This document shows, piece after piece, positions 18,244-27,134 of a DNA stretch of 64,000 bases; position 1 is the stretch's first letter, and every line of letters begins with the position of its first letter. The notes beneath the pieces were generated by a model. The model saw nothing but the letters and a program-made list of their open reading frames with translations, searched no databases and had not been told where the DNA came from. Origin of the DNA: Bacillota bacterium (lineage in GTDB: Bacteria; Bacillota; UBA4882; UBA8346); contig JAFABB010000026.1 of the NCBI GenBank assembly GCA_023426245.1, forward strand, positions 1 through 64,000. The letters are read 5' to 3'. The translations under genes were made by a program, and so were the position numbers.

Positions 18244-18349
18244 AGTGACCGACCCACCCCATAAGGAACTTGCCCGAACTGTTGCCTTCACGACAAAACT
18301 TTTTCAAGGCTTTCCTTTATATTGGATAGAAATAGGAAGGAGCCCCGCC

Positions 18350-18430
18350 ATGAACTCTCACGACCACACCGTCTATTCCATCCTGAGCAACGGCAAAAAA
18401 GTCCCCATGATCCGTCTGTCCGGCCAATAA
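18350..18430 (+). CDS. 26-residue ORF ending in a SymE-like motif
   Basis: A GGAAGGAG site 8 bases before the ATG marks this as probably translated. The peptide ends KKVPMIRLSGQ. That resembles the vPxLRLxGxWL core of SymE-family type I toxins, but the frame stops where the W-L would begin. It may be a truncated SymE remnant or an unrelated short peptide. Its distance from neighbours (107 bases after the 103-residue gene) suggests independent or leader status. Confidence 0.35.
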   Translation: MNSHDHTVYSILSNGKKVPMIRLSGQ

Positions 18431-18627
18431 AAAATTGAAAATAGAAAAGAATATCTACCGGCACAGATTTAAAATCCGTTTCATCAGTTAAATCCGTTGA
18501 ATCCTGGTTCAGACGGTGTTTTAGACAATAAGAAAAAGCCCCTCAAATAGACCCGACTTTCAGGTGATGCCGGGAGAGGGTATGAATGCTACAACAAGGA
18601 ATTCCTGAATATTCTGGGATGATTTTA

Positions 18628-18656
18628 TTGACGAAACAGGTAACGGATGATATGAT
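18628..18656 (+). promoter_or_regulatory. Sigma-A type promoter of the YheO-like/RidA operon
   Basis: TTGACG (18628-18633), a 17-base spacer, then TATGAT (18651-18656). It lies 54 bases before the earliest possible start of the regulator gene. Confidence 0.6.
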
Positions 18657-18709
18657 AATAATATATTATTACGATAATAAATTTTTATCAACATAATCTT
18701 TTACCTGTT

Positions 18710-19369
18710 TTGGAGGGGCGTACTACGAATCCTTTATTGCAAAAGTATATACCAATGGTTGATTTTTTAGCGGAAGTACTGGGAAATGATGCGGAGGTTG
18801 TCCTTCACGACGTATCCGACATGGATAATTCGGTGGTAGCCATCCGGAACAATCATATCAGCGGCAGAAAAGTCGGAGCTCCGGTAACCAATTTGGCTTT
18901 AAAAGTCATGAAAGACCAAAAATATAGCAATACCCCTTATATTGTCAATTATAAAGGTATCTCCGAAAAGGGAAGCATCCTTAAATCTTCTACTTATTTT
19001 ATCCGGGATCAGCAAGGCGCTCTCATCGGCATGCTTTGTATCAATATTGATTACAGCAAATTTGAACAGTTCCGGAATTATCTGGACGGATTCATCCGTC
19101 TTCCGGAAAACAATGCTCAAGCAAGTCCGGTCGAAGAACGGTTCAGTTCTTCGGTGGAAGCCGTTACCCTGGATGGCATTGAGACCATTATTCACAATAT
19201 TGGAGTATCGCCGGAACGGATGTCCCAGGATGAAAAGATTGAAGTCATCAAAGAATTGAACAACAGCGGTGTCTTTTTGCTTAAAGGGTCCGTCGCCGAA
19301 GTGGCCTCCCAGTTAAAAGTTTCCGAAGCAACTATTTATCGATATCTGACTAAAATTAAAAAGGAGTAG
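18710..19369 (+). CDS. YheO/DauR-type transcriptional regulator (PAS_6 plus helix-turn-helix)
   Basis: Up to 219 residues. The N-terminal YheO-like PAS domain (about 15-125) has EVVLHDV, the SYFIRD-type strand and GMLCINIDYS. The C-terminal helix-turn-helix (about 165-219, EVASQLKVSEATIYRYL) is of the HTH_22 type. Start uncertain: TTG 18710 overlaps the only good ribosome site (GGAGGGG at 18712), TTG 18737 is 18 bases from it, and ATG 18755 would cut the conserved YIPMVDFLAEVLG helix. The next gene, RidA, begins one base after its stop and uses a ribosome site inside its end. Family members sense small amino-acid-like ligands; DauR responds to D-arginine. The neighbouring RidA and PLP lyase fit an amine or sulfur-amino-acid signal. 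Confidence 0.88.
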   Translation: MEGRTTNPLLQKYIPMVDFLAEVLGNDAEVVLHDVSDMDNSVVAIRNNHISGRKVGAPVTNLALKVMKDQKYSNTPYIVNYKGISEKGSILKSSTYFIRDQQGALIGMLCINIDYSKFEQFRNYLDGFIRLPENNAQASPVEERFSSSVEAVTLDGIETIIHNIGVSPERMSQDEKIEVIKELNNSGVFLLKGSVAEVASQLKVSEATIYRYLTKIKKE

Positions 19370-19373
19370 TATG

Positions 19374-19754
19374 ATGGCTGAAATTATCAACACCAAGAAC
19401 GCGCCGGCGGCTATTGGCCCCTATTCTCAAGCTGTGAAAGCCGGAAATATTCTTTTTATTTCCGGACAGTTACCCATCGATCCTGCCACCGGGGCCATGG
19501 CTGATAAGGATATAGCCTTGCAAACGCGCCAATCCTTGTCGAACATTAAGGAAATTCTGGCCGCTACGGATATGAACCTGAGCGATGTCACGAAAGTGAA
19601 TGTTTTTTTAGCGGATATGAATGATTTTGCGGGGATGAATGAGGTTTACGCTACTTTCTTTACAGCCGACTATCCGGCCCGCGCTGCTGTCCAGGTTGCC
19701 CGTTTGCCGAAAGATGCCCTGGTTGAAATTGAAGCGATTGCGGTAAAAGAGTGA
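19374..19754 (+). CDS. ridA: RidA family enamine/imine deaminase
   Basis: 126 residues from ATG 19374 (AAGGAG 7 bases upstream; ATG 19371 is closer to the site). The typical RidA core is complete: NAPAAIGPYSQAVKAG, LFISGQLPIDPATG, ARAAVQVARLPKDALVEIEAIA, including the conserved arginine of the active site. RidA hydrolyses reactive enamine/imine intermediates released by PLP enzymes such as gamma- and beta-eliminating lyases. A PLP gamma-family enzyme lies at the end of this gene cluster, which makes a joint role likely. It is translationally coupled to the YheO-like regulator. Confidence 0.95.
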   Translation: MAEIINTKNAPAAIGPYSQAVKAGNILFISGQLPIDPATGAMADKDIALQTRQSLSNIKEILAATDMNLSDVTKVNVFLADMNDFAGMNEVYATFFTADYPARAAVQVARLPKDALVEIEAIAVKE

Positions 19755-20107
19755 CCTAATTTCATCGAAGATTACTGTCAACTAGAGCGGGACCTTATTT
19801 TAGCCAAAGAATCCGCCCTAGTATTCTTATACCTTGTTAATGTCATGTTTGCGTTATAAATTTTATCAATATACGTTAAATATGACATAATACGAGGGCC
19901 ATCTTTGAAAATAATAACATCAATATAACAAATTTCCCGGCTGGATGGAAGAGATTTGATGCCCGGAGAGGGCCTTCCATTTGAAAGGCTGTTAATTTGG
20001 AAGAGACTCACCCCAAAAAATTTAAAGGAGGTGAAAGCGCAGGCTGTCCGTTTTGATTGTCCAATGCCCAAAGTCCGGTTTTAAAAAATGAAAAAGGAGT
20101 ATGCTAC
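19755..20107. promoter_or_regulatory. Upstream region of binding-protein operon 2
   Basis: No gene in 353 bases. A possible promoter is TTATCA (19863-19868), 17 bases, CATAAT (19886-19891). TTAATGTCATG near 19837 and TATGACATAA at 19881 form an inverted pair around it and could be an operator, for example for the YheO-like regulator. An AAAGGAGGTGA at about 20024 heads only a 17-codon frame starting at its own GTG. Confidence 0.4.
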
Positions 20108-21358
20108 ATGAAAAGAATATTGTTAATTGCCCTTTTACTAGTTGCCCTAACCGGTCTTCCTGTTTTGGCCCAAACCAAGACCCTTAATTTTTTGGAAGTC
20201 ATGACCAGTCCGGAGCGGACTGTACTCCTCAAAGGCATGATTGCCGAGTATGAGGCCAGTCATCCCGGAGTTAAAATCAATCTAATTTCTCCTCCCTATG
20301 AGCAAGCCGATCAAAAAGCCACTTTGATGTTAAACTCCAATCAGCCCTTGGATATCATTGAAGTCCGCGATAATACCATCAAACAATTCGTCAATAATAA
20401 AAAATTAACGAATTTGAATAAATATTTTAGCAACTGGAAAGAAGCGAAAACGCTCACCCCGGTGGCGATGATGGCGGCCAGAACCGTCGATAACACGCTT
20501 TATATCGCTCCACAATGCATCTTCGTCAAGGCCTTATTTGTCCGTAAGGATGTTTTAGAGAAGAACGGCATTACCACAGTACCTGAAACCATTGACGATT
20601 TGATTAAAACCTGTATCAAAATCACCGATCCTGCCAAAAATCAATACGGTTTTGCCTGGCGCGGCAAATCCAGTGAAATGAAGTTTTCGGATTTCTTCGC
20701 TTCAGCCGGCATCAATGATATCAAAAAAGACACCTTGTTATACTCGGAGACCAAAAATTACTTTACCGATCCCCGTTATGCCCAAGGGATGAAAGCCTAT
20801 ATCGAATTATTCCAGAAAGGCGCGCCCAAAGACGGAATAAACTGGGGATTTAATGAACAAATCAATGGCTTTGTTTCCGGAACCACTCCATTTTTAATGC
20901 AGGATCCGGACGCCATTCCGTTAATTGATAAAATGCTGGATCCTGATCAATATATCGTTATTCCCGTTCCGGTCGGTCCCACCGGGATCGCTTACCTTGA
21001 TTATGGTTTCACCGGGCTCGGCATTCCTAGTTATTCCAAAAATCCCAAACAGGCCTGGGATTTTATTGCCTGGATGAATTCAGCCGAGAAAAACGGTTAT
21101 TTCTGCGAGCACTATGGAGCCCTCCCCGTTCAAAGCACGGCTTTTAATACCAACAAATATTTCCAGGGTAAACATTACACGGCTTTCTTAAAAGAAATGA
21201 CCACCACCACAAAATATATTTTCAGACCCTTCCCGCAGTCTTCCCCGAAATGGCCGGGATGGGGTTCGGTTCATGAAGCCGATATGCAAAGTCTTTTGCT
21301 GGGACAAGCCAAGCTGGAAACGGTTTTGGCAAAATGGAAAGAATATTGGAGTAAATAA
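20108..21358 (+). CDS. ABC transporter extracellular solute-binding protein (CUT1 type), system 2
   Basis: 416 residues from ATG 20108, which follows AAAAAGGAG; a longer frame from 20057 lacks a site. The signal peptide ends at VLA-Q (about residue 21), with no lipobox cysteine. Family 1 features include WDFIAWMNSAEKNG near the C-terminus. The sugar-type fold does not prove a sugar substrate. With RidA and a PLP lyase nearby, an amine- or sulfur-bearing sugar derivative is possible; that is inference. A terminator-like stem follows before the permease genes. Confidence 0.93.
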   Translation: MKRILLIALLLVALTGLPVLAQTKTLNFLEVMTSPERTVLLKGMIAEYEASHPGVKINLISPPYEQADQKATLMLNSNQPLDIIEVRDNTIKQFVNNKKLTNLNKYFSNWKEAKTLTPVAMMAARTVDNTLYIAPQCIFVKALFVRKDVLEKNGITTVPETIDDLIKTCIKITDPAKNQYGFAWRGKSSEMKFSDFFASAGINDIKKDTLLYSETKNYFTDPRYAQGMKAYIELFQKGAPKDGINWGFNEQINGFVSGTTPFLMQDPDAIPLIDKMLDPDQYIVIPVPVGPTGIAYLDYGFTGLGIPSYSKNPKQAWDFIAWMNSAEKNGYFCEHYGALPVQSTAFNTNKYFQGKHYTAFLKEMTTTTKYIFRPFPQSSPKWPGWGSVHEADMQSLLLGQAKLETVLAKWKEYWSK

Positions 21359-21375
21359 ATCCCTTGCGGTGTAAC

Positions 21376-21410
21376 AGACGGAGGCATCATCTTTGTCAGT
21401 GCCTCCGTCT
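21376..21410 (+). terminator. Perfect 11-bp stem-loop between binding protein and permease genes
   Basis: AGACGGAGGCA (21376-21386) and TGCCTCCGTCT (21400-21410) pair fully, followed by TTATC. It is likely a leaky terminator or RNA stabiliser, letting the binding protein be made in excess over the permeases. Confidence 0.75.
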
Positions 21411-21482
21411 TTATCAAGCATCATCTTAAAAAATTACGAAAGTAACCCGCAAATTGTTCGACCATAGTTTGGAGGTGCCACG

Positions 21483-22376
21483 ATGCGGAAAAATCATACC
21501 GGTTTTCTAGCGACGCTTATGTTTCCAGCCTTTCTACTATTGGCTCTGGTCATTTTTTTCCCGTTGATTGAAGGCATAGTGATTGCTTTTCAAAATTATA
21601 ACCTTAATAATTCCCTTTCCTTAGTCCGTTTTAACGGTCTGGATAATTTTAAGGCTATTTTGACCGATACCAATTTTAACTTTTGGCAAATCATTATTAA
21701 TACGCTGATTTGGATCTATGTATCGTTATTTTTCCAATTTACCTTAGGGCTTATTTTGGCATTGTTATTAAGAGAGCCATTCCGGGGTAGAGGAATTTAT
21801 TCGGGTCTGGTATTTTATCCCTGGGCGCTTTCAGGCTTTGCCATTGGACTGATTTGGTCCTGGATGTTTAACGGCCAGTTTGGAATGATCAACGATTTAC
21901 TGCAAAAAGCCCATCTGATTCATCTCAACATCGGCTTTCTGTCCGATCCGAACTTTGCCATGATGTCGGTGATTATTGTAAACATTTGGTACGGGGTTCC
22001 CTTTTTTGCAATTATGTTACTGGCGGGATTGCAATCCATACCCAAAGAACTTTTTGAAGCCGCCGCGATTGACGGGGCGGGTTCGGTAAAACGCCTTTTC
22101 TTTGTGACGCTTCCGTATATTAAATCTACCATTGTCAGTACGGTTCTGCTTCGGACCATCTGGATTATGAATTTCCCGGAAATTATTTATGCGATGACCA
22201 GCGGCGGTCCGAATAATGCTACCAATATTCTTTCCACCCAAATGATTAATAAGCTGGTTAAATTTTATGATTATGGACAAGGATCAGCTGTCGGAGTCAT
22301 CATTATGGGCATTTTGTTCCTATTCGCCTTTGTTTATTTGAAAGTTTCCGGAGCGAAAGAGGAGGGCGCGGCATGA
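21483..22376 (+). CDS. ABC sugar permease, MalF/UgpA type, system 2
   Basis: 297 residues with six transmembrane helices. The EAA loop reads EAAAIDGAGSVKRLFFVTLP (about residue 195). A GGAGGTG site precedes the ATG. The stop overlaps the start of the next permease by four bases (ATGA), so the two are translationally coupled and form a heterodimeric channel. No ATPase gene is present in the cluster. The substrate is that of the binding protein at 20108. Confidence 0.93.
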   Translation: MRKNHTGFLATLMFPAFLLLALVIFFPLIEGIVIAFQNYNLNNSLSLVRFNGLDNFKAILTDTNFNFWQIIINTLIWIYVSLFFQFTLGLILALLLREPFRGRGIYSGLVFYPWALSGFAIGLIWSWMFNGQFGMINDLLQKAHLIHLNIGFLSDPNFAMMSVIIVNIWYGVPFFAIMLLAGLQSIPKELFEAAAIDGAGSVKRLFFVTLPYIKSTIVSTVLLRTIWIMNFPEIIYAMTSGGPNNATNILSTQMINKLVKFYDYGQGSAVGVIIMGILFLFAFVYLKVSGAKEEGAA

Positions 22377-23266
22377 GTGCGAATCTTGATATCAAAAGGA
22401 TAAAATCACTTGAGCCTGGTAAAGCTGGAGCCGGTCATCAAAAGATAGTTTATAAGGTAGCCCGGTTCCTATTATTAGCCCTTTATCTCATCGGCGCTTT
22501 ATTACCTTTATATTGGATTATTGTAACATCGTTAAAAGGCGGGCGGGAGGTTTATACTTTTCCCATCCGTTATTGGCCGCAGTTTTTAACCTTGGAGAAT
22601 TATGCCTATCTGTTTAAAATCAGTAATTTCCAAGTGTATTTTCGTAATAGCGTTGTTGTTTCGCTGCTTGCCTCGATGGGGGCCTTGTTCATCTCGATGT
22701 TGAGCGGATATGCCCTTTCGCGTTTCAGGGCAAAAAAAACCCGGATGATTTTACTCCTGGCGATGTATTTTACGCAAATCATTCCCACCTATATGATTAT
22801 GACACCTATGTATACCTTTTTGGCCCGTTTGGGGTTAAGCGATAATCTGTTATCGTTAACAGTGATTTATATCGGCATGATGATCGCTTTTTCGACGATT
22901 ATGGGAAGCGGATTTTTTGCCATGATTCCCGTCTCTATGGAAGAAGCTGCTCAAATTGATGGATGTAACCGGATTCAGGCGCTTTTTCAAATCATTATTC
23001 CCTTGGTTTTGCCGGGGTTAGCCGCTATTTTCAGTTTCGCCTTCGTGAATATCTGGAACGAACTATTCTTAGCGGTCATGCTGATGAATTCGGATCAAAA
23101 TATGACGGTTCCGGTGGCGTTGAATTCTTTTATTTCCAAGGCCGGCGTCAGCTGGGGCGTTCTAAGCGCAGGCATCGTGGTTTCCTTGTTACCAACCTTG
23201 ATCGTATTTGCGGTCGCCCAAAAATATATTGTCATTGGCCTAACCGAAGGGGCTATCAAAGAATAA
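22373..23266 (+). CDS. ABC sugar permease, MalG/UgpE type, system 2
   Basis: 297 residues with a longer, charged N-terminal tail of about 25 residues before the first helix. Six transmembrane helices and the EAA loop EEAAQIDGCNRIQALFQIII (about residue 190). It ends with IGLTEGAIKE, typical of the family. It starts inside the stop of its partner. After its stop come palindromic element copy B and then the PLP enzyme gene. Confidence 0.93.
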   Translation: MSANLDIKRIKSLEPGKAGAGHQKIVYKVARFLLLALYLIGALLPLYWIIVTSLKGGREVYTFPIRYWPQFLTLENYAYLFKISNFQVYFRNSVVVSLLASMGALFISMLSGYALSRFRAKKTRMILLLAMYFTQIIPTYMIMTPMYTFLARLGLSDNLLSLTVIYIGMMIAFSTIMGSGFFAMIPVSMEEAAQIDGCNRIQALFQIIIPLVLPGLAAIFSFAFVNIWNELFLAVMLMNSDQNMTVPVALNSFISKAGVSWGVLSAGIVVSLLPTLIVFAVAQKYIVIGLTEGAIKE

Positions 23267-23301
23267 GCATGCTCGTTTTGAGAAGGGTTATAAAACCTGA
23301 A

Positions 23302-23420
23302 GGGTCTGTTGCAAAATAAGATTTATCGATAGAAAAATACGATACATGGAAGGCTTTTACCCGTTATTTATGGTATATATCGTATTTCTCATTGATTTTA
23401 ATCACTTTTGGAACAGCCTC
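23302..23420 (+). repeat. Palindromic element, copy B
   Basis: Starts AGGGTCTGTTGCAAAATAAG and ends TTTTGGAACAGCCTC. The central inverted pair is GAAAAATACGATA and the TATCGTATTTC stretch. Its sequence matches the reverse complement of copy C at most positions, including ATTTATCGATAGA and CTCATTGATTTTAATCAC. It lies between the permease and PLP enzyme genes and does not break a frame. Confidence 0.85.
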
Positions 23421-23455
23421 ACGGGTTATTAAGATATGGCAAAGGAGCATTCAAG

Positions 23456-24613
23456 ATGAGTGAAAGAAAAAATGTGACAGACATCCTCCATCATTTGGGG
23501 GAAGACGATTTTCCCTTCGGAGCGGTGAGCCCGCCGATATTTCAAACCTCCATTTTTTCATTTCCGACATTTGAGGACTTTCAGCGGGCTATGGGCGATG
23601 AAGTCCACAATTATCTTTATAGCCGGGGCAATAACCCTACGGTAAACCTGTTCGAAACCAAAATCGCCGCGCTGGAACACGGAGAACGGGCTAAATTGGT
23701 CAGTTCGGGGGTGTCGGCCATTTCCGCCAGCATTTTAGCGTTTTTAAAGTCCGGCGATCATATCGTGGCGGTGAAAGATGCTTATAGTTGGGCTAAAACC
23801 TTGTTGGAAAAATATCTCACCCGTTTTGGGGTGGAGTACACTTATGTAAGCGGCACCGATCTGCAGGAGTTTGTTGCGGCCATCCGCCCGAACACCAAGA
23901 TCATTTATTTGGAGAGCCCGACCACCTTCCGGTTTGAACTTCAAGATTTAAAGGCGGTCGCTGCATTGGCCAAAGAACGGAACATCAAGACCATTATTGA
24001 CAATACTTGGGCGACTCCTATTTATCAAAATCCATTGGATTACGGTATCGATATTGTGGTTCATTCGGCGACCAAGTATTTCGGAGGACACAGCGACCTG
24101 GTGGCCGGGGTGATTGTGGGGAAAGAGAAAGATATTGAACATATCTTCCAAACGGAGTTTCAAAATATCGGCACGGTTCCCGATCCTTTTATGGCCTGGT
24201 TGCTGCTGAGGGGTATCCGGACCTTGCAGATCCGGATGAAGGCTCATTATGAGAATACCTTGGAAATTGTGAAGTATCTCTCGGGGCACCCTAAAATTAC
24301 TGAAATCCTCTATCCGTTCCATCCGGGAAATCCCCAGTATGAACTGGCGAAAGCCCAGATGCGGGGCGGCTGTGGGTTGTTTTCGTTTCAATTAAAGACC
24401 AAAGATGCCGGCCGGGTGGCCCGGTTTACCAATGAGCTGCAATATTTCAGACGGGCAGTCAGTTGGGGAGGATATGAAAGCCTGGTATTTCCTTATGCTG
24501 CATCTCACCCCAATGCCCCGGAGAATTTGGTCTCATTAATCCGGGTCCATATCGGCCTGGAAGAACCGCAACTATTAATCGAGAGTCTTGAGAATGCCTT
24601 GAAGTGCGTGTAA
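23456..24613 (+). CDS. PLP-dependent Cys/Met metabolism enzyme (cystathionine gamma-synthase/lyase family)
   Basis: 385 residues from ATG 23456 (AAAGGAG upstream). The fold-type I gamma family is clear: SRGNNPTVNLFETKIAALE, cofactor aspartate D182 in IIDNTWATP, Schiff-base lysine K207 in HSATKYFGGHSD, and the late RVHIGLEE. Possible reactions are gamma-synthase, gamma-lyase or beta-lyase; sequence alone does not decide. A methionine gamma-lyase or cystathionine-type lyase would release 2-oxobutanoate via enamines, the substrate of RidA encoded upstream. A convergent terminator follows. It is probably part of the same regulon as the YheO-like protein, although copy B separates it from the permeases. 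Confidence 0.92.
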   Translation: MSERKNVTDILHHLGEDDFPFGAVSPPIFQTSIFSFPTFEDFQRAMGDEVHNYLYSRGNNPTVNLFETKIAALEHGERAKLVSSGVSAISASILAFLKSGDHIVAVKDAYSWAKTLLEKYLTRFGVEYTYVSGTDLQEFVAAIRPNTKIIYLESPTTFRFELQDLKAVAALAKERNIKTIIDNTWATPIYQNPLDYGIDIVVHSATKYFGGHSDLVAGVIVGKEKDIEHIFQTEFQNIGTVPDPFMAWLLLRGIRTLQIRMKAHYENTLEIVKYLSGHPKITEILYPFHPGNPQYELAKAQMRGGCGLFSFQLKTKDAGRVARFTNELQYFRRAVSWGGYESLVFPYAASHPNAPENLVSLIRVHIGLEEPQLLIESLENALKCV

Positions 24614-24624
24614 AAAAATAAGCA

Positions 24625-24661
24625 AAGGGGGTGTCCAATCAAGATAGGTTGGACCCCCCTT
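24625..24661 (-). terminator. Bidirectional terminator between PLP enzyme and GH35 genes
   Basis: AAGGGGG(TG)TCCAA (24625-24638) pairs with TTGGACCCCCCTT (24649-24661) with one bulged T. On the minus strand the stem is followed by a T-rich run ending in seven T, so it best serves the GH35 operon. On the plus strand it can also stop the PLP gene transcript. Confidence 0.8.
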
Positions 24662-24687
24662 GTCCCGCTACACCAAGCCGGGCTTAA

Positions 24688-27033
24688 TCAAAGTTCATCC
24701 GGATTGTTTTTGCGAATCGTCACACAGTACTCCGGGATGATCTCCATGGTCCGGATCTTGGCAATCTGTTCGCCGTGGAATTGTTGTTGAACCGCCATGG
24801 CGGAGTCGTAAGAAACCATTTTGCCCCGGCGTAAAGGGCTAATGTAGAAATAAATTTCCTTTTCAGCCAGTTCCCTAGAAAACCGTTTCAATCCGATTTC
24901 CCATTTTTGGCCGTTGCAGAAATGATCGTGGACCAACCGGCCGTCAATGAAAGCGTGACCTACGTCCCCTTCGTAATCGATTTCCAGCAACAGATCGTGA
25001 ACATCCTGAAAAGAAATGGGATCTACCTTTAAAACCGCCTTTTGATCGTTGATGGGAGAGATCTTGTATGTAAGCTCCTTAGGCGGCCGCGCGATAACAT
25101 ATTTTGTATACATTCCGCAGGAAACTCCGGTAACTTGACCGTATGAAGTCGTTAAACGGTTTTCCGGAGCGGGATAGATGAATAAATCAATCTGCGGGGC
25201 CCTATGGAATAATTGCAGAGTGTTCTGTTTAACAACCAGGCCGGCGTCGCAGAAGATAACTCTTTCCGCCCCCCAAAGTGAAACTTTCCAAAAGTCAAGG
25301 ATTTCCAGATGGGATAAAGTACAAATCCTGATTCGTTCACCTTGGCCGGAGAGTAAATCAATCCTACATTCTTTTCCTGGCGCAACCGTAACGAAAGTTA
25401 AACCGGATTGCCTTTGTAACTCTCCCTGATTGACCTGGATATCCTGGAAACTGTCATTTTCAAAACAATATTCACCGGAAAATCCTTCCGGCACAAAAAA
25501 GAAATAGCAACGGATATTCTCCGCCATAACGCTGGTAACCGGTTGAGCGGTGGCGTATTTTAGTTGGACGCCCCCTAGGTCCATATTCAAAGGGAGAATG
25601 GCGCTTACTCCGCTTTTTAAGGTTAGTCCTTTTCCCCTGGGCAGAGTGATGGTTTCATCCGGAAGTTCCAGGTTGAGGGAGATGTCATCATGGTCGGCTA
25701 GCGGGACATGATCTTGATAATTATGAAGAAATATAAAGCCGGAATTACCCTTCACCCGAAGAGCATACCGCAAGGTTGCCGTGTCCTTCGGGGTGATTGT
25801 AGCGGCCTCGGGCGGTAAGACGGTTGCCATCGGACAAAGTTGATCCTGAAATTCATTGAAAAAGTAGAATAGGGGCTTTAAGGTCCGGTAAGATTGCCGT
25901 ATTTGTCCGAATTCCCCGATGGGCGCCTGGTAGTCATAAGTAATTTTGGGATTGGTATTTTCGTTTAAAAAGCCGTGTTGACCGAGGGGCTGAGACCCGC
26001 CATGGAACATATAGTAGCCTATAAAATTGCAGCCCCCTGCTACCTTGGTCAAGGTCATGGCGGTCACGCTCTCCGGTGGGACCACAAAACGGGCCTTGTA
26101 CCAGGTTTGCATTCCTCCGCCCATTTCACAACAGGCATAAGGATATTTTTCAGGAGGGTAGGGCGGGTTAAACCCCCGGCATGGAGAATGATCATCGTGA
26201 AAACTCTGAAAAAGATACTCAAAGGTCGGTTCCTGCTCCGGTTTGGCTTCATGGATATTCCAGGGGCAGAAAGCATAGCCCCCGTATAGGGGGAGAATTT
26301 CTCCTTCCAGCACAGGAGCGCCGCCCCAGCCGGTTGAGGTATAGATGGGGGCTTTTAAACCGGATTCTACGGCGATTTCTTTCAACTGCTTCATATGGGC
26401 CACCCCGTCCCGGCCGCCGGGAAGGAATTCATCTTCGTGTTTGCCCGTTAATTCCCAGGGGGCCGCAGCGTGCATATATTCGTTTTCCAATTGTACGGCG
26501 ACAATTGGCCCCCCGTCTTGAAAGAAAAGGCCATGTACCTGGCGGGCAATCTCGGAATATAACCGTTTAACGTAAGTTAAATACCCCTGATCATTTGAAC
26601 GGAGTTCAAATGGCCGGCCGTACAACCAGTCGGGAAATCCTCCGTTGCGGCACTCGCCGTGACAAAATGGTCCGACCCGGAGGAAAACATACAGATTTTC
26701 CTTGGCGCAGAGCTCTATAAAGTAGCGGAGATTACGGTCTCCATCCCAGCGGAATATGCCCTCGTCCTCTTCATGATGATTCCAAAAGACGTAGGTTGCC
26801 AGGCAATTCATACCGGCTATTTTCATTTTGGCAAGCTCTGTTTCCCATTCCAGGCAGGGATAACGGGAATAGTGAAACTCTCCGGAGATGCCGAAAAACG
26901 GTTTCCCGTTGCACTCCATATAGTAATTGGTAAAACCGATCACTTCTCCCCGGGGATTGACGCCTCCCAGGCGAAGGCTTTCATGAGTGATTTTTTTGGT
27001 TATCTTTTTCAGGTTGATATGATATTGGGCCAT
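24688..27033 (-). CDS. Beta-galactosidase, glycoside hydrolase family 35
   Basis: 781 residues. The N-terminal GH35 barrel has FFGISGEFHYSRYP, the acid/base E185 in VAVQLENEY and the nucleophile E303 in CCEMGGG, both in family context. The C-terminal 450 residues form beta-rich accessory domains. No signal peptide is present, so it is cytoplasmic. It probably removes terminal beta-linked galactose from sugars imported by transporter 3, encoded upstream on the same strand. AGGAG precedes the ATG. It is the third beta-galactosidase gene in 26 kb but belongs to another family than the two GH42 enzymes, which suggests a different linkage or aglycone. Confidence 0.94.
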   Translation of the reverse strand: MAQYHINLKKITKKITHESLRLGGVNPRGEVIGFTNYYMECNGKPFFGISGEFHYSRYPCLEWETELAKMKIAGMNCLATYVFWNHHEEDEGIFRWDGDRNLRYFIELCAKENLYVFLRVGPFCHGECRNGGFPDWLYGRPFELRSNDQGYLTYVKRLYSEIARQVHGLFFQDGGPIVAVQLENEYMHAAAPWELTGKHEDEFLPGGRDGVAHMKQLKEIAVESGLKAPIYTSTGWGGAPVLEGEILPLYGGYAFCPWNIHEAKPEQEPTFEYLFQSFHDDHSPCRGFNPPYPPEKYPYACCEMGGGMQTWYKARFVVPPESVTAMTLTKVAGGCNFIGYYMFHGGSQPLGQHGFLNENTNPKITYDYQAPIGEFGQIRQSYRTLKPLFYFFNEFQDQLCPMATVLPPEAATITPKDTATLRYALRVKGNSGFIFLHNYQDHVPLADHDDISLNLELPDETITLPRGKGLTLKSGVSAILPLNMDLGGVQLKYATAQPVTSVMAENIRCYFFFVPEGFSGEYCFENDSFQDIQVNQGELQRQSGLTFVTVAPGKECRIDLLSGQGERIRICTLSHLEILDFWKVSLWGAERVIFCDAGLVVKQNTLQLFHRAPQIDLFIYPAPENRLTTSYGQVTGVSCGMYTKYVIARPPKELTYKISPINDQKAVLKVDPISFQDVHDLLLEIDYEGDVGHAFIDGRLVHDHFCNGQKWEIGLKRFSRELAEKEIYFYISPLRRGKMVSYDSAMAVQQQFHGEQIAKIRTMEIIPEYCVTIRKNNPDEL

Positions 27034-27134
27034 GGCGATGCTCCTATTTTCAGATTGGGCGTTGTTTTCAACAAGGATTGATCCTTCTTCGCGTCTCCGT
27101 ACCCTTGCGGGAGATATTTTTTTGGCGTTTCATC

